This document shows positions 7,652 to 16,256 of a stretch of DNA of 23,956 nucleotides, piece after piece. The notes beneath the pieces were generated by a model. It was not told where the DNA came from. It saw only the letters and a program-made list of their open reading frames with translations, and ran no database searches. The position numbers and the translations under genes were made by a program. Position 1 is the first letter of the stretch. Each line of letters begins with the position of its first letter. The DNA is from Acidimicrobiaceae bacterium (lineage in GTDB: Bacteria; Actinomycetota; Acidimicrobiia; Acidimicrobiales; Acidimicrobiaceae): assembly GCA_013044365.1 (NCBI GenBank), contig JABEUP010000108.1:1-23956 (forward strand). The letters are read 5' to 3'.

Positions 7652-8920
7652 TTAAAGCCTCTCGAGACGCCACATCATGGAGGGGCTCTGAACTGCCGAC
7701 GTGGTGACCAGTGACACCGTTGATGTTTGCGATCCAACCGTGACCGTCAGGCTCCCAACTCTTGTTCCGATCGGAATCTTATGACTCAACTTGGAAAATT
7801 TAGCAACATACGTCACTTTCATTCCGGGCCATCCTAGAAATGAAGCGCCTCCGGCAGATTCAACCGTCACGGACCGTCTGCCGGGAACAGATATCGAAGC
7901 TACTACTTGACCCTTCTTCAGTACACTGAATTCAGCAGGAATCTTTCTAGCAGCATCAACTAATTTCGTGCTTTCAGACAATGCCGCTATAAGTGGCTGA
8001 ACTCCGGTTTGGTCTAGTACTGCCCCTACGATCAAATCCTTCGACGCAGCCCCGGTCGCGGCAAATACGAGGTTTCCCCCGCTACCCATCGACCCTGTCT
8101 TGACTCCGACAAAACCGTCATGGCCCACGTTATAATTGACGTTATATACCACACCTGCTACCGGGAGACTTGCCTGCGGCTTCGCCACAATCTGAGCAAG
8201 TACCGGATTCTTCAGCAATGCCAACGCGGCTAGCACTTGATCATGCGCCGTTCCCACGGTTCCGCTGTCCAGTCCTGAGGGGTCCTTAAAAATCGTCTTT
8301 GTCATTCCAAGCGACTTAGCCATCGAATTCATCTTTGCCACGAATGCAGGGACCGATCCGGCGTCCCAATCGGCAAGCTTGATGGCGATATTATCAGCAG
8401 ACGGAACCAAAAGTGCCTCGAGCAGCTGATACTCGTTGAGGTTCTCTCCGTTGACCACCCCCATCACGGAATCCTGCTGCTGCACCATTGTCTGATAGGT
8501 AGCCACATCACTTGCAGTCATTGTCAGCGTCGGTCCGGTGCCACCCAGAACCAAAGGATGGTCCTTTACTATAACCAATGCGGTAATAATTTTTGCCACT
8601 GAGGCTAGGGGAAGTTCGGTACCCGCATTGAAACTGCCGATGATACCCACGTTTTGGATCATAACCTCACCCCCGCCTTGTGAAGGCCAAGGCAATGAAG
8701 GCGGCGTTCCAGGAATCACCGCATCTCCTATAGAGGCGTGCGCAGTTGGAAGTGGTGTGGGCCGCAAAAGTTGAACCGCTGATACAACTACTATCAATAT
8801 GACCAGGACAACAATGACTCGTGAAAAACCAGCAAAAGAAGAACGTGAATCTCTGTAATGATTACCACGTGAATAGCTAGACATGGACCCAGTACCTAGC
8901 CAAGAGTCATTTCTCCTCAT
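7652..8920 (-). CDS. D-alanyl-D-alanine carboxypeptidase-like protein (peptidase S11 family)
   Basis: This is a probable penicillin-binding enzyme that trims the terminal D-Ala of peptidoglycan side chains outside the membrane. The 422-residue product has a short basic cytoplasmic N-terminus and one hydrophobic anchor at about 33-52, followed by a Pro-rich linker. The catalytic region has S107-V-A-K110 (SxxK) and K274-T-G276 (KTG). The second motif reads S174-A-D176-N177, so the usual Asn of SxN is Asp, with Asn one residue later. The conserved FKDPSGLDSGT segment lies between the second and third motifs. The C-terminal 120 residues resemble the beta-rich tail of S11 proteins. The start is ATG 8920 with GGAGG 9 nt upstream; an internal ATG at 8884 lacks a ribosome binding site. 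ftsK is 98 nt upstream and thrB 9 nt downstream. Confidence 0.8.
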   Translation of the reverse strand: MRRNDSWLGTGSMSSYSRGNHYRDSRSSFAGFSRVIVVLVILIVVVSAVQLLRPTPLPTAHASIGDAVIPGTPPSLPWPSQGGGEVMIQNVGIIGSFNAGTELPLASVAKIITALVIVKDHPLVLGGTGPTLTMTASDVATYQTMVQQQDSVMGVVNGENLNEYQLLEALLVPSADNIAIKLADWDAGSVPAFVAKMNSMAKSLGMTKTIFKDPSGLDSGTVGTAHDQVLAALALLKNPVLAQIVAKPQASLPVAGVVYNVNYNVGHDGFVGVKTGSMGSGGNLVFAATGAASKDLIVGAVLDQTGVQPLIAALSESTKLVDAARKIPAEFSVLKKGQVVASISVPGRRSVTVESAGGASFLGWPGMKVTYVAKFSKLSHKIPIGTRVGSLTVTVGSQTSTVSLVTTSAVQSPSMMWRLERL

Positions 8921-9018
8921 TCCCTAAAACCTCCAAAATAAACAAGACATCAAATAGCGGATACCTTAAACGGCAAAACGCTATTGAACAAGATAGGCGA
9001 AAACAGCTGTGGAAGTTA

Positions 9019-11433
9019 TTAGAAGTAGCCTTCTTCTTTGTGGTTTTCTAACTCTTCCCTACTCATTAGAACCACTCGGGGCTTGGAACCCTCAGAAGGT
9101 CCAACTATACCCCTGGCCTCCAACAAGTCCATAAGTCGCCCCGCACGGGCAAAACCTACGCGAAGTTTGCGCTGCAGCATAGACGTCGAACCTAATTGTG
9201 ATGAAACAACAAGTTCTATCGCGTGATCCATCAACGCATCGGAATCATCAGAGTCAAAACCAAACTCGCCACGGTCGTCCGAACCCTCCACGCCATCGAC
9301 ATACTGGGGTTTGGAAGACCTAAGCCAGTGTCCCACCACTGCCCTGACCTCGGCTTCGGATACCCACGGGGCCTGTATACGCCTGGGCACATTCGACGAG
9401 GCATTGAGAAGCAGCATATCCCCCTTACCAACCAGCCGCTCCGCCCCAGGCTGGTCCAAAATAACTCGGGAATCTGCTAGCGACGACACAGAAAATGCCA
9501 TCCGTGAAGGAACATTGGCCTTGATCACGCCGGTAATCACGTCTACCGATGGCCGTTGGGTGGCAATTAACAAATGGATACCAACGGCACGGGCCATCTG
9601 AGCAATTCGGCATATTGACTCTTCAACGTCCCTGGCTGCAACCATCATGAGGTCATTCAACTCGTCCACTACAACAATAATGAACGGTAGGTGCTCAAGG
9701 GATTGGCTGTTCACATCATTAAACAAAGGAGAGTCATCCAGGATCTCATCCACCAGAGTTCTCGGAAGGCTATCATTCTTGCCAATATCCGAAGGCAGCG
9801 AGGCGACCATTTGGTTGTAGCCCGTTATATCTCGCACTCCCACTTCAGAGAGCAAGTCATATCGGCGCTCCATTTCCTTTACAGCCCAAGAGAGAGCATT
9901 AGCCGCTTTCTTTGGGTTAGTAACCACTTGGGTCAAGAGGTGGGGTAAGCCATTATATTGCCCGAGCTCAACTCGCTTTGGATCGACAAGTATCATACGT
10001 ACCTCATCGGGAGTAGCCCGCATCAAAACAGAGGTAATGATCGAATTGATACACGATGACTTTCCTGCACCAGTAGCACCGGCAATTAACACGTGCGGCA
10101 TCTCGGCAAGGTTGACCATAACCGCCCTTCCCGCAATGTCCCGTCCGAGCGCAACCTCAAGAGGGTGCCTTGCCAGGCTGGCCTCCTCGGAGGAAAGCAC
10201 GTCGCCGAGGGTTACAACCTGTCTATTTTGATTTGGGACCTCAACACCTATTGCGGATCTGCCCGGGATTGGAGCCAATATCCTCACATCAGCAGCTGCC
10301 ATGGCATATGCTATGTCCTTGTTCAAAGAGGTAACCTTTGATACTTTCACCCCTTCTCCAAGCTCAAGCTCATATCTTGTCACGGTTGGACCTACCGTCA
10401 TTCCTACAAGCCTGGTAACTACACCATGGGTAGCCAGCGAGCCTTGAAGAACCCGCCCCCTGGACGCTAAATCCTCTTTGTCCAAATTCTTTATGGTTCC
10501 ACGTTTCAACAGCGACAAACTTGGCAATCTCCACAAGCCAGCGACTTTCTCAACACTCAGCTCGATCGCATCAGAATTTATATTTCTAACCTTGGAAGAC
10601 TTTGACGCTGATCCTCCGGAAACGATAGATGACTGGTCCACCATGCCAGACAGAACTGGATCAGCTTTATCCAAATTAATCCCTGCAATTGGTGCGTTAT
10701 CAGCTTCGTCCTCTAAATCTTTCTCAATCCGTGTCCGCAGTCTTCTAGGGCCTCTCCAACTACGGGATAAAGATTCAATTTGGTCTACGTCACGCTTTTC
10801 GTCAGCAGAAATAAAACTCTTCAACTTATCCACTACTATGACAGCTGCACGCTCCGGGCCTACGTTGAAAAATGCCAGAGTAAAAAGCACAAACAACAAG
10901 GCAAGTATAAGTAAGCCACCGAATCGGCTGGCTGCCAAACTCAGACTATGTCCAATCAAATAGCCCAACACGCCACCTTTTGCACGGATTTGCGGGCCGC
11001 TAAAACTCTGGTAAAGGTCCCCCTGTATTCCGGCAAGTGACAATGCCGATAAGGAGCCAAAAATACCTCGGTGTTTTGCGAATGCGACATGCTCTGGAAA
11101 CATAAGCATTAGACCGCACAAAAACAGTGAAATCAGAGCGACAAAACTGCCAAAACCAAAAATCGACTCTACGAGAATCATTACATCCTTGCCCAATGGC
11201 CCAAAAAATGGGGTGAGCAACGAAACCAGCAGAAGGATGGCGACCCCTGCATATACCATGCCGCGGAAAGAATCGTCCATAGAGCGAATATGATCGAGAA
11301 CCGAACGTTGCTGGGCTGCGCGCGTGGGTGATGGCTTTCTGGCACCCGATGAGGACCGACTGGAAGTTGTCTTTCTATTTCGAGAACCCGACGTAGCCCC
11401 GCTCCTAGCTGAGTTGGTAACTTTTTGGCTCAT
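9019..11433 (-). CDS. ftsK: DNA translocase FtsK/SpoIIIE
   Basis: FtsK is a septum-anchored ATPase that pumps chromosomal DNA through the closing septum and activates XerCD at dif. The 804-residue product has a Ser/Arg/Lys-rich cytoplasmic start (1-45) and hydrophobic segments at about 58-77, 84-112 and 171-190. A charged linker (about 205-300) and an alpha domain (about 310-430) follow. The motor has Walker A GATGAGKSS at 452-460 and Walker B VVVDELNDLMM at about 587-597. The ATQRPSVDVITG motif is at 624-635, and a C-terminal winged-helix gamma domain spans about 730-790. Two points are odd: about 30 residues between DITGYN (535-540) and Walker B look like an acidic insertion, and DELND replaces the common DELAD. 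The start is ATG 11433 without a clear Shine-Dalgarno. The 103-nt gap to rnj contains an A/T-rich stretch but no promoter I would defend. Confidence 0.96.
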   Translation of the reverse strand: MSQKVTNSARSGATSGSRNRKTTSSRSSSGARKPSPTRAAQQRSVLDHIRSMDDSFRGMVYAGVAILLLVSLLTPFFGPLGKDVMILVESIFGFGSFVALISLFLCGLMLMFPEHVAFAKHRGIFGSLSALSLAGIQGDLYQSFSGPQIRAKGGVLGYLIGHSLSLAASRFGGLLILALLFVLFTLAFFNVGPERAAVIVVDKLKSFISADEKRDVDQIESLSRSWRGPRRLRTRIEKDLEDEADNAPIAGINLDKADPVLSGMVDQSSIVSGGSASKSSKVRNINSDAIELSVEKVAGLWRLPSLSLLKRGTIKNLDKEDLASRGRVLQGSLATHGVVTRLVGMTVGPTVTRYELELGEGVKVSKVTSLNKDIAYAMAAADVRILAPIPGRSAIGVEVPNQNRQVVTLGDVLSSEEASLARHPLEVALGRDIAGRAVMVNLAEMPHVLIAGATGAGKSSCINSIITSVLMRATPDEVRMILVDPKRVELGQYNGLPHLLTQVVTNPKKAANALSWAVKEMERRYDLLSEVGVRDITGYNQMVASLPSDIGKNDSLPRTLVDEILDDSPLFNDVNSQSLEHLPFIIVVVDELNDLMMVAARDVEESICRIAQMARAVGIHLLIATQRPSVDVITGVIKANVPSRMAFSVSSLADSRVILDQPGAERLVGKGDMLLLNASSNVPRRIQAPWVSEAEVRAVVGHWLRSSKPQYVDGVEGSDDRGEFGFDSDDSDALMDHAIELVVSSQLGSTSMLQRKLRVGFARAGRLMDLLEARGIVGPSEGSKPRVVLMSREELENHKEEGYF

Positions 11434-11536
11434 GAAAATGAACTTAGCCAGAATAGCCCGGCACCCTTCCAGATAATGAACCTAAATTACCAATTTGTAA
11501 TTAATCATTGCAGAAAATCCGCAAAAAATCTATCAC

Positions 11537-13204
11537 TCAGGCTTCTAAAACCACCGGAACGATCATTGGCCGACGCTTGGTCTGTTTATGGACATATTTT
11601 CCCAAGGAAGTTCTCACATGACGCCGCAATGTTTCCATATCCAACGCATCCTGAAGAGTCACATCGGCAATAGTTCTGCGAACTTCATCTTTAGCCTCTT
11701 CAATTAAGCCTTCGGCCTCGTCCGCGTGAATCCAGCCCCGTGTAATGATCTCAGGTCCGGTAACGAGCTCACCTGATTTCATGTCCACAGTAACTATCAC
11801 CACGATCACTCCCTCTTCAGAAAGTACCTTGCGATCTCTTAACACCCCTCGGTTCACGTCGCCTACGACACCATCGACGTATAGATAACCGGCTGGCACC
11901 TCGCCGCCGTAATCCACCCCGGAATCGGATATGACCACAACATCTCCATCCTCGGCAAGGAAAATGTTCTCTTGCGGAACGCCCATCTCCCTGGCAAGCA
12001 TGGTGTGGTTGAACAGATGTCTGAATTCTCCATGTACCGGGATAAAAGCTGCTGGTTTGATTATGGATAGAACCATTTTTAACTCATCGGCCTTGGCATG
12101 CCCGGAAGTATGCACCTTTTCGATTCCAGGATGGACTACCGACGCACCACGCCTGTAAAGACCATCAATCACATTACCGACAGCAGTCTCGTTTCCAGGA
12201 ATTGCGTCAGCGGAAATAATAACCAGATCGTCCTGTTCCAGTTTGAGCCATTTATTCTCACCAGCCGCCATCAAAGACAGTGCGCTCATCGGTTCGCCCT
12301 GTGATCCGGTGGAGATAATGCAGACCTCCTCCTTCGGATATTTGGAAACCTGATCGATATCAAAAATATGGTCGTCCGGAATATAAAGAAGACCTAAACG
12401 TCTTGCCAATGCAACATTTTTTCCCATTGATCTTCCCAGAGTGAAGACCCTTCGCCCGGAGGCTACAGCAACATTTGCCACTTGCTGGATTCGATGGATG
12501 TGCGACGAGAAACATGTGACTACAATGCGCCGATCTCGTGAAATGCTGAATAATCGTGAAAGCGTCTTGCCAACCTCTGACTCAGACTCAGATCGACCAA
12601 TCTCTTCCGCATTGGTGGAATCAGATAAAAGAAGGCGAACTCCATGATTGGACGCTATAGCCCCCATACGGCCCAAATCTGTCAATCGTCCGTCAACCGG
12701 ATTTAGGTCTATCTTGAAATCGCCAGTATGAAAAATTACTCCCTGCGATGTGTAAAAAGCGAGGCCGAAACTATGCGGAACTGAGTGGGTCACAGGGATG
12801 AATTCCACCTTGAACGGACCAATTTCAAGCGTTTCGCCGTCTGAAACGGCGATGAACTCACAACGATCGCTGAGACCGGCCTCATCAATACGATTAGCAG
12901 CCAATCCCAATGCGAGCTGAGAACCATAGATTGGAAGAACGAAATCAATGTCCCGAAGCAGGAACGATAGCGCCCCAGTGTGATCTTCGTGGCCATGGGT
13001 GAGTACGCAGCCAACAACCTTGTGCTGGTTTTCCTTCACGTAGGTCAAATCCGGGAGTACCAGGTCGACACCAGGCATATCTGGATTAGGGAACATAAGT
13101 CCGCAATCGAGTATGACGATCTTATCGTCCTGCTCAATTAGAGCACAATTTCGGCCTATCTCGCCGAGTCCCCCCAGGAAAATTACCTTGACGTTACTAG
13201 ACAC
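11537..13204 (-). CDS. rnj: ribonuclease J
   Basis: RNase J is a metallo-beta-lactamase/beta-CASP nuclease with 5'-3' exo- and endonuclease activity in mRNA decay and rRNA maturation. From GTG 13204 the product is 555 residues, the normal size. The zinc-binding motif H70-x-H72-x-D74-H75 lies in LTHGHEDHTGA. The first strand is VKVIFLGGLGEIGRN, HTGDFKID and SDSTNAE follow, and the beta-CASP and C-terminal domains are complete. The frame is open up to GTG 13246, but that start would overlap dapA by 50 nt and add residues unlike the family. GTG 13204 overlaps the dapA end by only 8 nt and begins right before the first beta-strand. Its Shine-Dalgarno is weak (AAAGAAAG), so coupling to dapA translation is likely. 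With pnp in the same cluster, two main RNA decay enzymes are encoded here. Confidence 0.95.
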   Translation of the reverse strand: MSSNVKVIFLGGLGEIGRNCALIEQDDKIVILDCGLMFPNPDMPGVDLVLPDLTYVKENQHKVVGCVLTHGHEDHTGALSFLLRDIDFVLPIYGSQLALGLAANRIDEAGLSDRCEFIAVSDGETLEIGPFKVEFIPVTHSVPHSFGLAFYTSQGVIFHTGDFKIDLNPVDGRLTDLGRMGAIASNHGVRLLLSDSTNAEEIGRSESESEVGKTLSRLFSISRDRRIVVTCFSSHIHRIQQVANVAVASGRRVFTLGRSMGKNVALARRLGLLYIPDDHIFDIDQVSKYPKEEVCIISTGSQGEPMSALSLMAAGENKWLKLEQDDLVIISADAIPGNETAVGNVIDGLYRRGASVVHPGIEKVHTSGHAKADELKMVLSIIKPAAFIPVHGEFRHLFNHTMLAREMGVPQENIFLAEDGDVVVISDSGVDYGGEVPAGYLYVDGVVGDVNRGVLRDRKVLSEEGVIVVIVTVDMKSGELVTGPEIITRGWIHADEAEGLIEEAKDEVRRTIADVTLQDALDMETLRRHVRTSLGKYVHKQTKRRPMIVPVVLEA

Positions 13205-14147
13205 GAATTTCTTTCTTTGGTTTAGCTGCCTGTACTCCAAGCGCACTCAGACCTTTGTTGGTTTCGTCGAATACCCCTTGGGCTTCCTTCCTTAGGTACT
13301 CCGGCGCATCGCCTAACGGAAGCCTTGCCTCTCCGACTTCGAGCCCCAGCACATTCATCATCGCCTTGACAGGCATAGGATTTGGCGCGTCAAGCTTCGA
13401 CTCAAAATCAACTGACGCAATAAGGGCTTGATTGATTTTTATCGCTCGTACAGTGTCACCAGAGAGAAAACTTGAAATCATAGACTGGTAACCAAACGCC
13501 GCCCAGTGAGTTGCGACTCCAATTACACCCACCGCCCCGATTGCTAAAAGAGGCAGTGTCAATCCATCGTCACCGGAAAACACTTCGAAGTAATCTGGCA
13601 ACATAGGTACCAATCTTGAGGTGCTGAAAAGGTCTCCCGCGGCATCTTTTAGACCAATTACGTTGGAGCATCGCCGGATTAACTCAAGCAATGTATCACT
13701 TTCAACTTTACGACCTGTCCGTACTGGAATGTCATAGATGATTATTGGAAGATCAGTAGCTTTAGCAACCACTTCAAAATGGGACAAAACACCCGATTGG
13801 GGAGGCCGGTTGTAATAAGGGGTTACTATTAGCGCCGCAGCAGCGCCAACCTCTTTTGCCCTTTTCGTCATGTGGATAGAGTGAGCAGTATCGTTCGATC
13901 CCGAGCCTGCAATCACCGGTACCGTCACCGCACCTGCAACAGCTTCCCACAATGAAATCTTTTCGGGATCGGTAAGTGTCGGAGCTTCACCGGTCGTTCC
14001 AGTCACGATCAGACCATCGCTTCCATTGGCAATAAGCCAACGGGCAAGTTCGACTGTCCGATCGTAATCAACCTGACCTTTGGCATCCATCGATGTGGCC
14101 ATTGCAGTTAGAACCCGGCCGAAACGAGTAGATTCGCTAATGCTCAT
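13197..14147 (-). CDS. dapA: 4-hydroxy-tetrahydrodipicolinate synthase
   Basis: DapA condenses pyruvate with aspartate semialdehyde, the first step committed to diaminopimelate and lysine, and so to the peptidoglycan cross-linking residue. The 316-residue protein has the GTTGE motif (50-54), TPYYNRP with the catalytic-triad tyrosine region (109-115), YDIPVRTG with Y138 and R143, and the Schiff-base lysine K167 in IGLKDAAGD. It is about 20 residues longer than many DapA proteins because of a short Lys-rich C-terminal tail (AAKPKKEIRV). The ATG at 14147 overlaps the dapB stop by ATGA, a classic coupled pair. Its TAG at 13199-13197 overlaps the preferred rnj start. Confidence 0.96.
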   Translation of the reverse strand: MSISESTRFGRVLTAMATSMDAKGQVDYDRTVELARWLIANGSDGLIVTGTTGEAPTLTDPEKISLWEAVAGAVTVPVIAGSGSNDTAHSIHMTKRAKEVGAAAALIVTPYYNRPPQSGVLSHFEVVAKATDLPIIIYDIPVRTGRKVESDTLLELIRRCSNVIGLKDAAGDLFSTSRLVPMLPDYFEVFSGDDGLTLPLLAIGAVGVIGVATHWAAFGYQSMISSFLSGDTVRAIKINQALIASVDFESKLDAPNPMPVKAMMNVLGLEVGEARLPLGDAPEYLRKEAQGVFDETNKGLSALGVQAAKPKKEIRV

Positions 14148-14998
14148 TTCGATACGCCACCTTTACTGGTGTCTTCGATACGATCGAGTCCGAGTTTAGC
14201 GTCGATCAATACATCCATACCTTTTACTAATCCGGAAATCGACTCGACTGACTTTACTGCCAACAAAACACCGGGCATAAATGAAGTACGGTCATAGGAA
14301 TCGTGCCTGATGGTTAAAGTCTGCCCCAGCGTGCCGAAAATTACCTCCTGATGGGCAACCATCCCTCTCACACGCAGCGAATGAACGTGAATGCCCTGTT
14401 CGTACCGCCCTCCCCTTACACCCTCTAAAACGGTGGAGGATGTTGGATCGGCGGCAAATGGCTGTTGAGAAGTCTCCCGGAATTTAGATACCCTCCGAGC
14501 AGTTTCCATGGCTGTTCCGCTGGGAGCATCCACCTTCCTATCGTGATGCAGCTCAATTATGTCGACAGTATCAAAGAAGACTGATGCCATCTCAGAAAAA
14601 CGCATCATCAATATTGCACCGATTGCAAAGTTTGGCGCAACGATACAATTCGCCCCCGACTTTTCAAACGCATCTTCCAGCTGGGACAATTGGTCAGCAG
14701 ATAGTCCGGTGGTTCCAACGACTCCGTGAATGTTGTGCTTCGCGCACCACATCATATTATTGAACGCGCTTTGAGCCGAAGTAAAATCAACTGCCACCTG
14801 AGCTTTGGCTGCAACCAGAAAGTCCTTCGAACCACTGATCTCAAGTCCGGTTCCATTAATCCCGGCAACCTGAGAGAGATCAATGCCAGACAGTCTCGGA
14901 TCAACTGCCGCCACCAAACTAAGTTCAGGGTCGTCCGCGACCGCCTTACAGACGGCGGTCCCCATTTGACCACCAGCACCAAACACTCCAACTCGCAT
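14144..14998 (-). CDS. dapB: 4-hydroxy-tetrahydrodipicolinate reductase
   Basis: DapB reduces the DapA product with NAD(P)H to tetrahydrodipicolinate. The 284-residue product has the nucleotide-binding loop GAGGQMG at 7-13 and the GVVGTTGLS segment near 92-100. The signature IIELHHDRKVDAPSGTA is at 147-163, with H151/H152 and K155 as the expected catalytic residues. The ATG start at 14998 has an AGGGGG ribosome binding site. The stop overlaps the dapA start by 4 nt. It follows the M16 peptidase gene by 8 nt, the same order as in other actinobacterial pnp-dap clusters. Confidence 0.96.
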   Translation of the reverse strand: MRVGVFGAGGQMGTAVCKAVADDPELSLVAAVDPRLSGIDLSQVAGINGTGLEISGSKDFLVAAKAQVAVDFTSAQSAFNNMMWCAKHNIHGVVGTTGLSADQLSQLEDAFEKSGANCIVAPNFAIGAILMMRFSEMASVFFDTVDIIELHHDRKVDAPSGTAMETARRVSKFRETSQQPFAADPTSSTVLEGVRGGRYEQGIHVHSLRVRGMVAHQEVIFGTLGQTLTIRHDSYDRTSFMPGVLLAVKSVESISGLVKGMDVLIDAKLGLDRIEDTSKGGVSK

Positions 14999-15006
14999 AA
15001 TTCCCC

Positions 15007-16242
15007 CTAGTCAAAGACTCCGTTGGGAACAGGACCTACCGCAGAAATCTGCCTAGAGCCGGCGAACACTTCGTCCGCAAGCTCTTTTACTCCATCAACT
15101 GTTACACGCTCAACCTCAGACAAAATATCCTCAACTGATTTAATCTGCTGACCGGCAACTAACACCGATCCCAACTGAGACATTACTGAAGCGGTATCCT
15201 CCCTGGTCAAAAGAACCTGAGCACGCAGATAACGTTTGGCAACCGCCAGTTCCTCTTCAGTTATACCAGCCGAACTAAACTCTTTGGTCACCGAATCTAC
15301 TAACTCTGCAGCCGTACCGAGCTGTGCTGGGCTAGTCGCAAAATATACGCCGAGATATCCTGAGTCATGATATGACACTCGATCAGAATAAATCGAATAA
15401 CACAAACCGGTTTCCTCCCGAACCTTTTGAAACAGCCGCGAGGACAGCCCGCCACCATAGATATGGTCCAAAACTGCCATATCCCAACGTCTCCTATCTC
15501 CCTTTGGGATTCCAGGAAATGCAATTGAGACATGAACCTGTTCGATATCGCGTCCGCTAATTACCGGATCGGAGAATTGAAGCTGAGGCTGATTCCGGAC
15601 TGGAACCACGCCCTGTGAAATTTGCCCCAGCGTGGCAGAGAACTGTTCGACGAGCTTATCATGCTCCAGAGCGCCCGCAGCAGAGACTACCATGTTGGCT
15701 GGTCCGTAATAGTTTGAAAAAAAGTCGCAAATTGTATCGCGGCTGATTCCAATTATGCTCTCCCGCGAACCTAATACCTCCCGGCCAAGAGGATGGTTCC
15801 CGTACAGGGATGCAGCTAGCAGTTCGTGGACAAAATCTGATGGCTCGTCATTAGCCATGGCAATCTCTTCGAGTATCACGCTGCGTTCCGAATCGATATC
15901 GGTGACATTGAATGACGGCTCCGTGAGAATTTTACCGAGTATATCCACTCCAAGCTCAGTTGCCTCACCCAGCAGACGGACTTGAAAACTGGTTAACTCT
16001 TTAGTTGTGAAAGCATTCATATCGCCGCCAAATGAATCCACCGATATGGCAAGGTCTTTCGCTGAAAGTTCTTTGGTACCCTTGAATGCTAAATGTTCCA
16101 AAAAATGCGAAGTTCCACGCTGGGACTGAATCTCGTCCCTGGAACCAACACCCACGAATACTCCGATTGTTACCGAAGCTACCTGTGGCATCTCCTCGGT
16201 AACAATCTGAAGACCATTGTCAAACTTGGTAATTTTTGACAC
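15007..16242 (-). CDS. M16-family zinc metallopeptidase (processing-peptidase-like)
   Basis: The 411-residue product is a single-chain M16B-type peptidase. The inverted zinc motif H46-F-L-E49-H50 is followed 76 residues after H50 by E126 in VILEEIAMANDEPSD, which completes the HxxEH-x76-E site. The second half carries the conserved GGGLSSRLFQKVREETGLCYSIYS segment that forms the substrate-binding partner domain. Bacterial members near pnp are usually annotated as insulinase-like peptidases; the true substrate is not known to me. The start is GTG 16242, 14 nt after the pnp stop, with a weak GGCGG upstream. The dapB start follows 8 nt after its stop codon. It probably belongs to the same transcript as pnp and the dap genes. 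Confidence 0.92.
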   Translation of the reverse strand: MSKITKFDNGLQIVTEEMPQVASVTIGVFVGVGSRDEIQSQRGTSHFLEHLAFKGTKELSAKDLAISVDSFGGDMNAFTTKELTSFQVRLLGEATELGVDILGKILTEPSFNVTDIDSERSVILEEIAMANDEPSDFVHELLAASLYGNHPLGREVLGSRESIIGISRDTICDFFSNYYGPANMVVSAAGALEHDKLVEQFSATLGQISQGVVPVRNQPQLQFSDPVISGRDIEQVHVSIAFPGIPKGDRRRWDMAVLDHIYGGGLSSRLFQKVREETGLCYSIYSDRVSYHDSGYLGVYFATSPAQLGTAAELVDSVTKEFSSAGITEEELAVAKRYLRAQVLLTREDTASVMSQLGSVLVAGQQIKSVEDILSEVERVTVDGVKELADEVFAGSRQISAVGPVPNGVFD

Positions 16243-16256
16243 TATCCGCCAATTAC

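Noticed and set aside
8953..8985. Inverted repeat AATAGCG/CGCTATT after ftsK
   Set aside because: Only 7 bp with a 19-nt loop and no clear T-run; too weak to call a terminator.
10478..10963. 161-codon open frame on the plus strand
   Set aside because: Antisense to the linker and alpha domain of ftsK; no ribosome binding site or domain seen.
11485..11502. A/T-rich inverted repeat AATTAC/GTAATT upstream of ftsK
   Set aside because: Six A/T-rich pairs in an A/T-rich gap are expected by chance; no matching operator or promoter could be supported.
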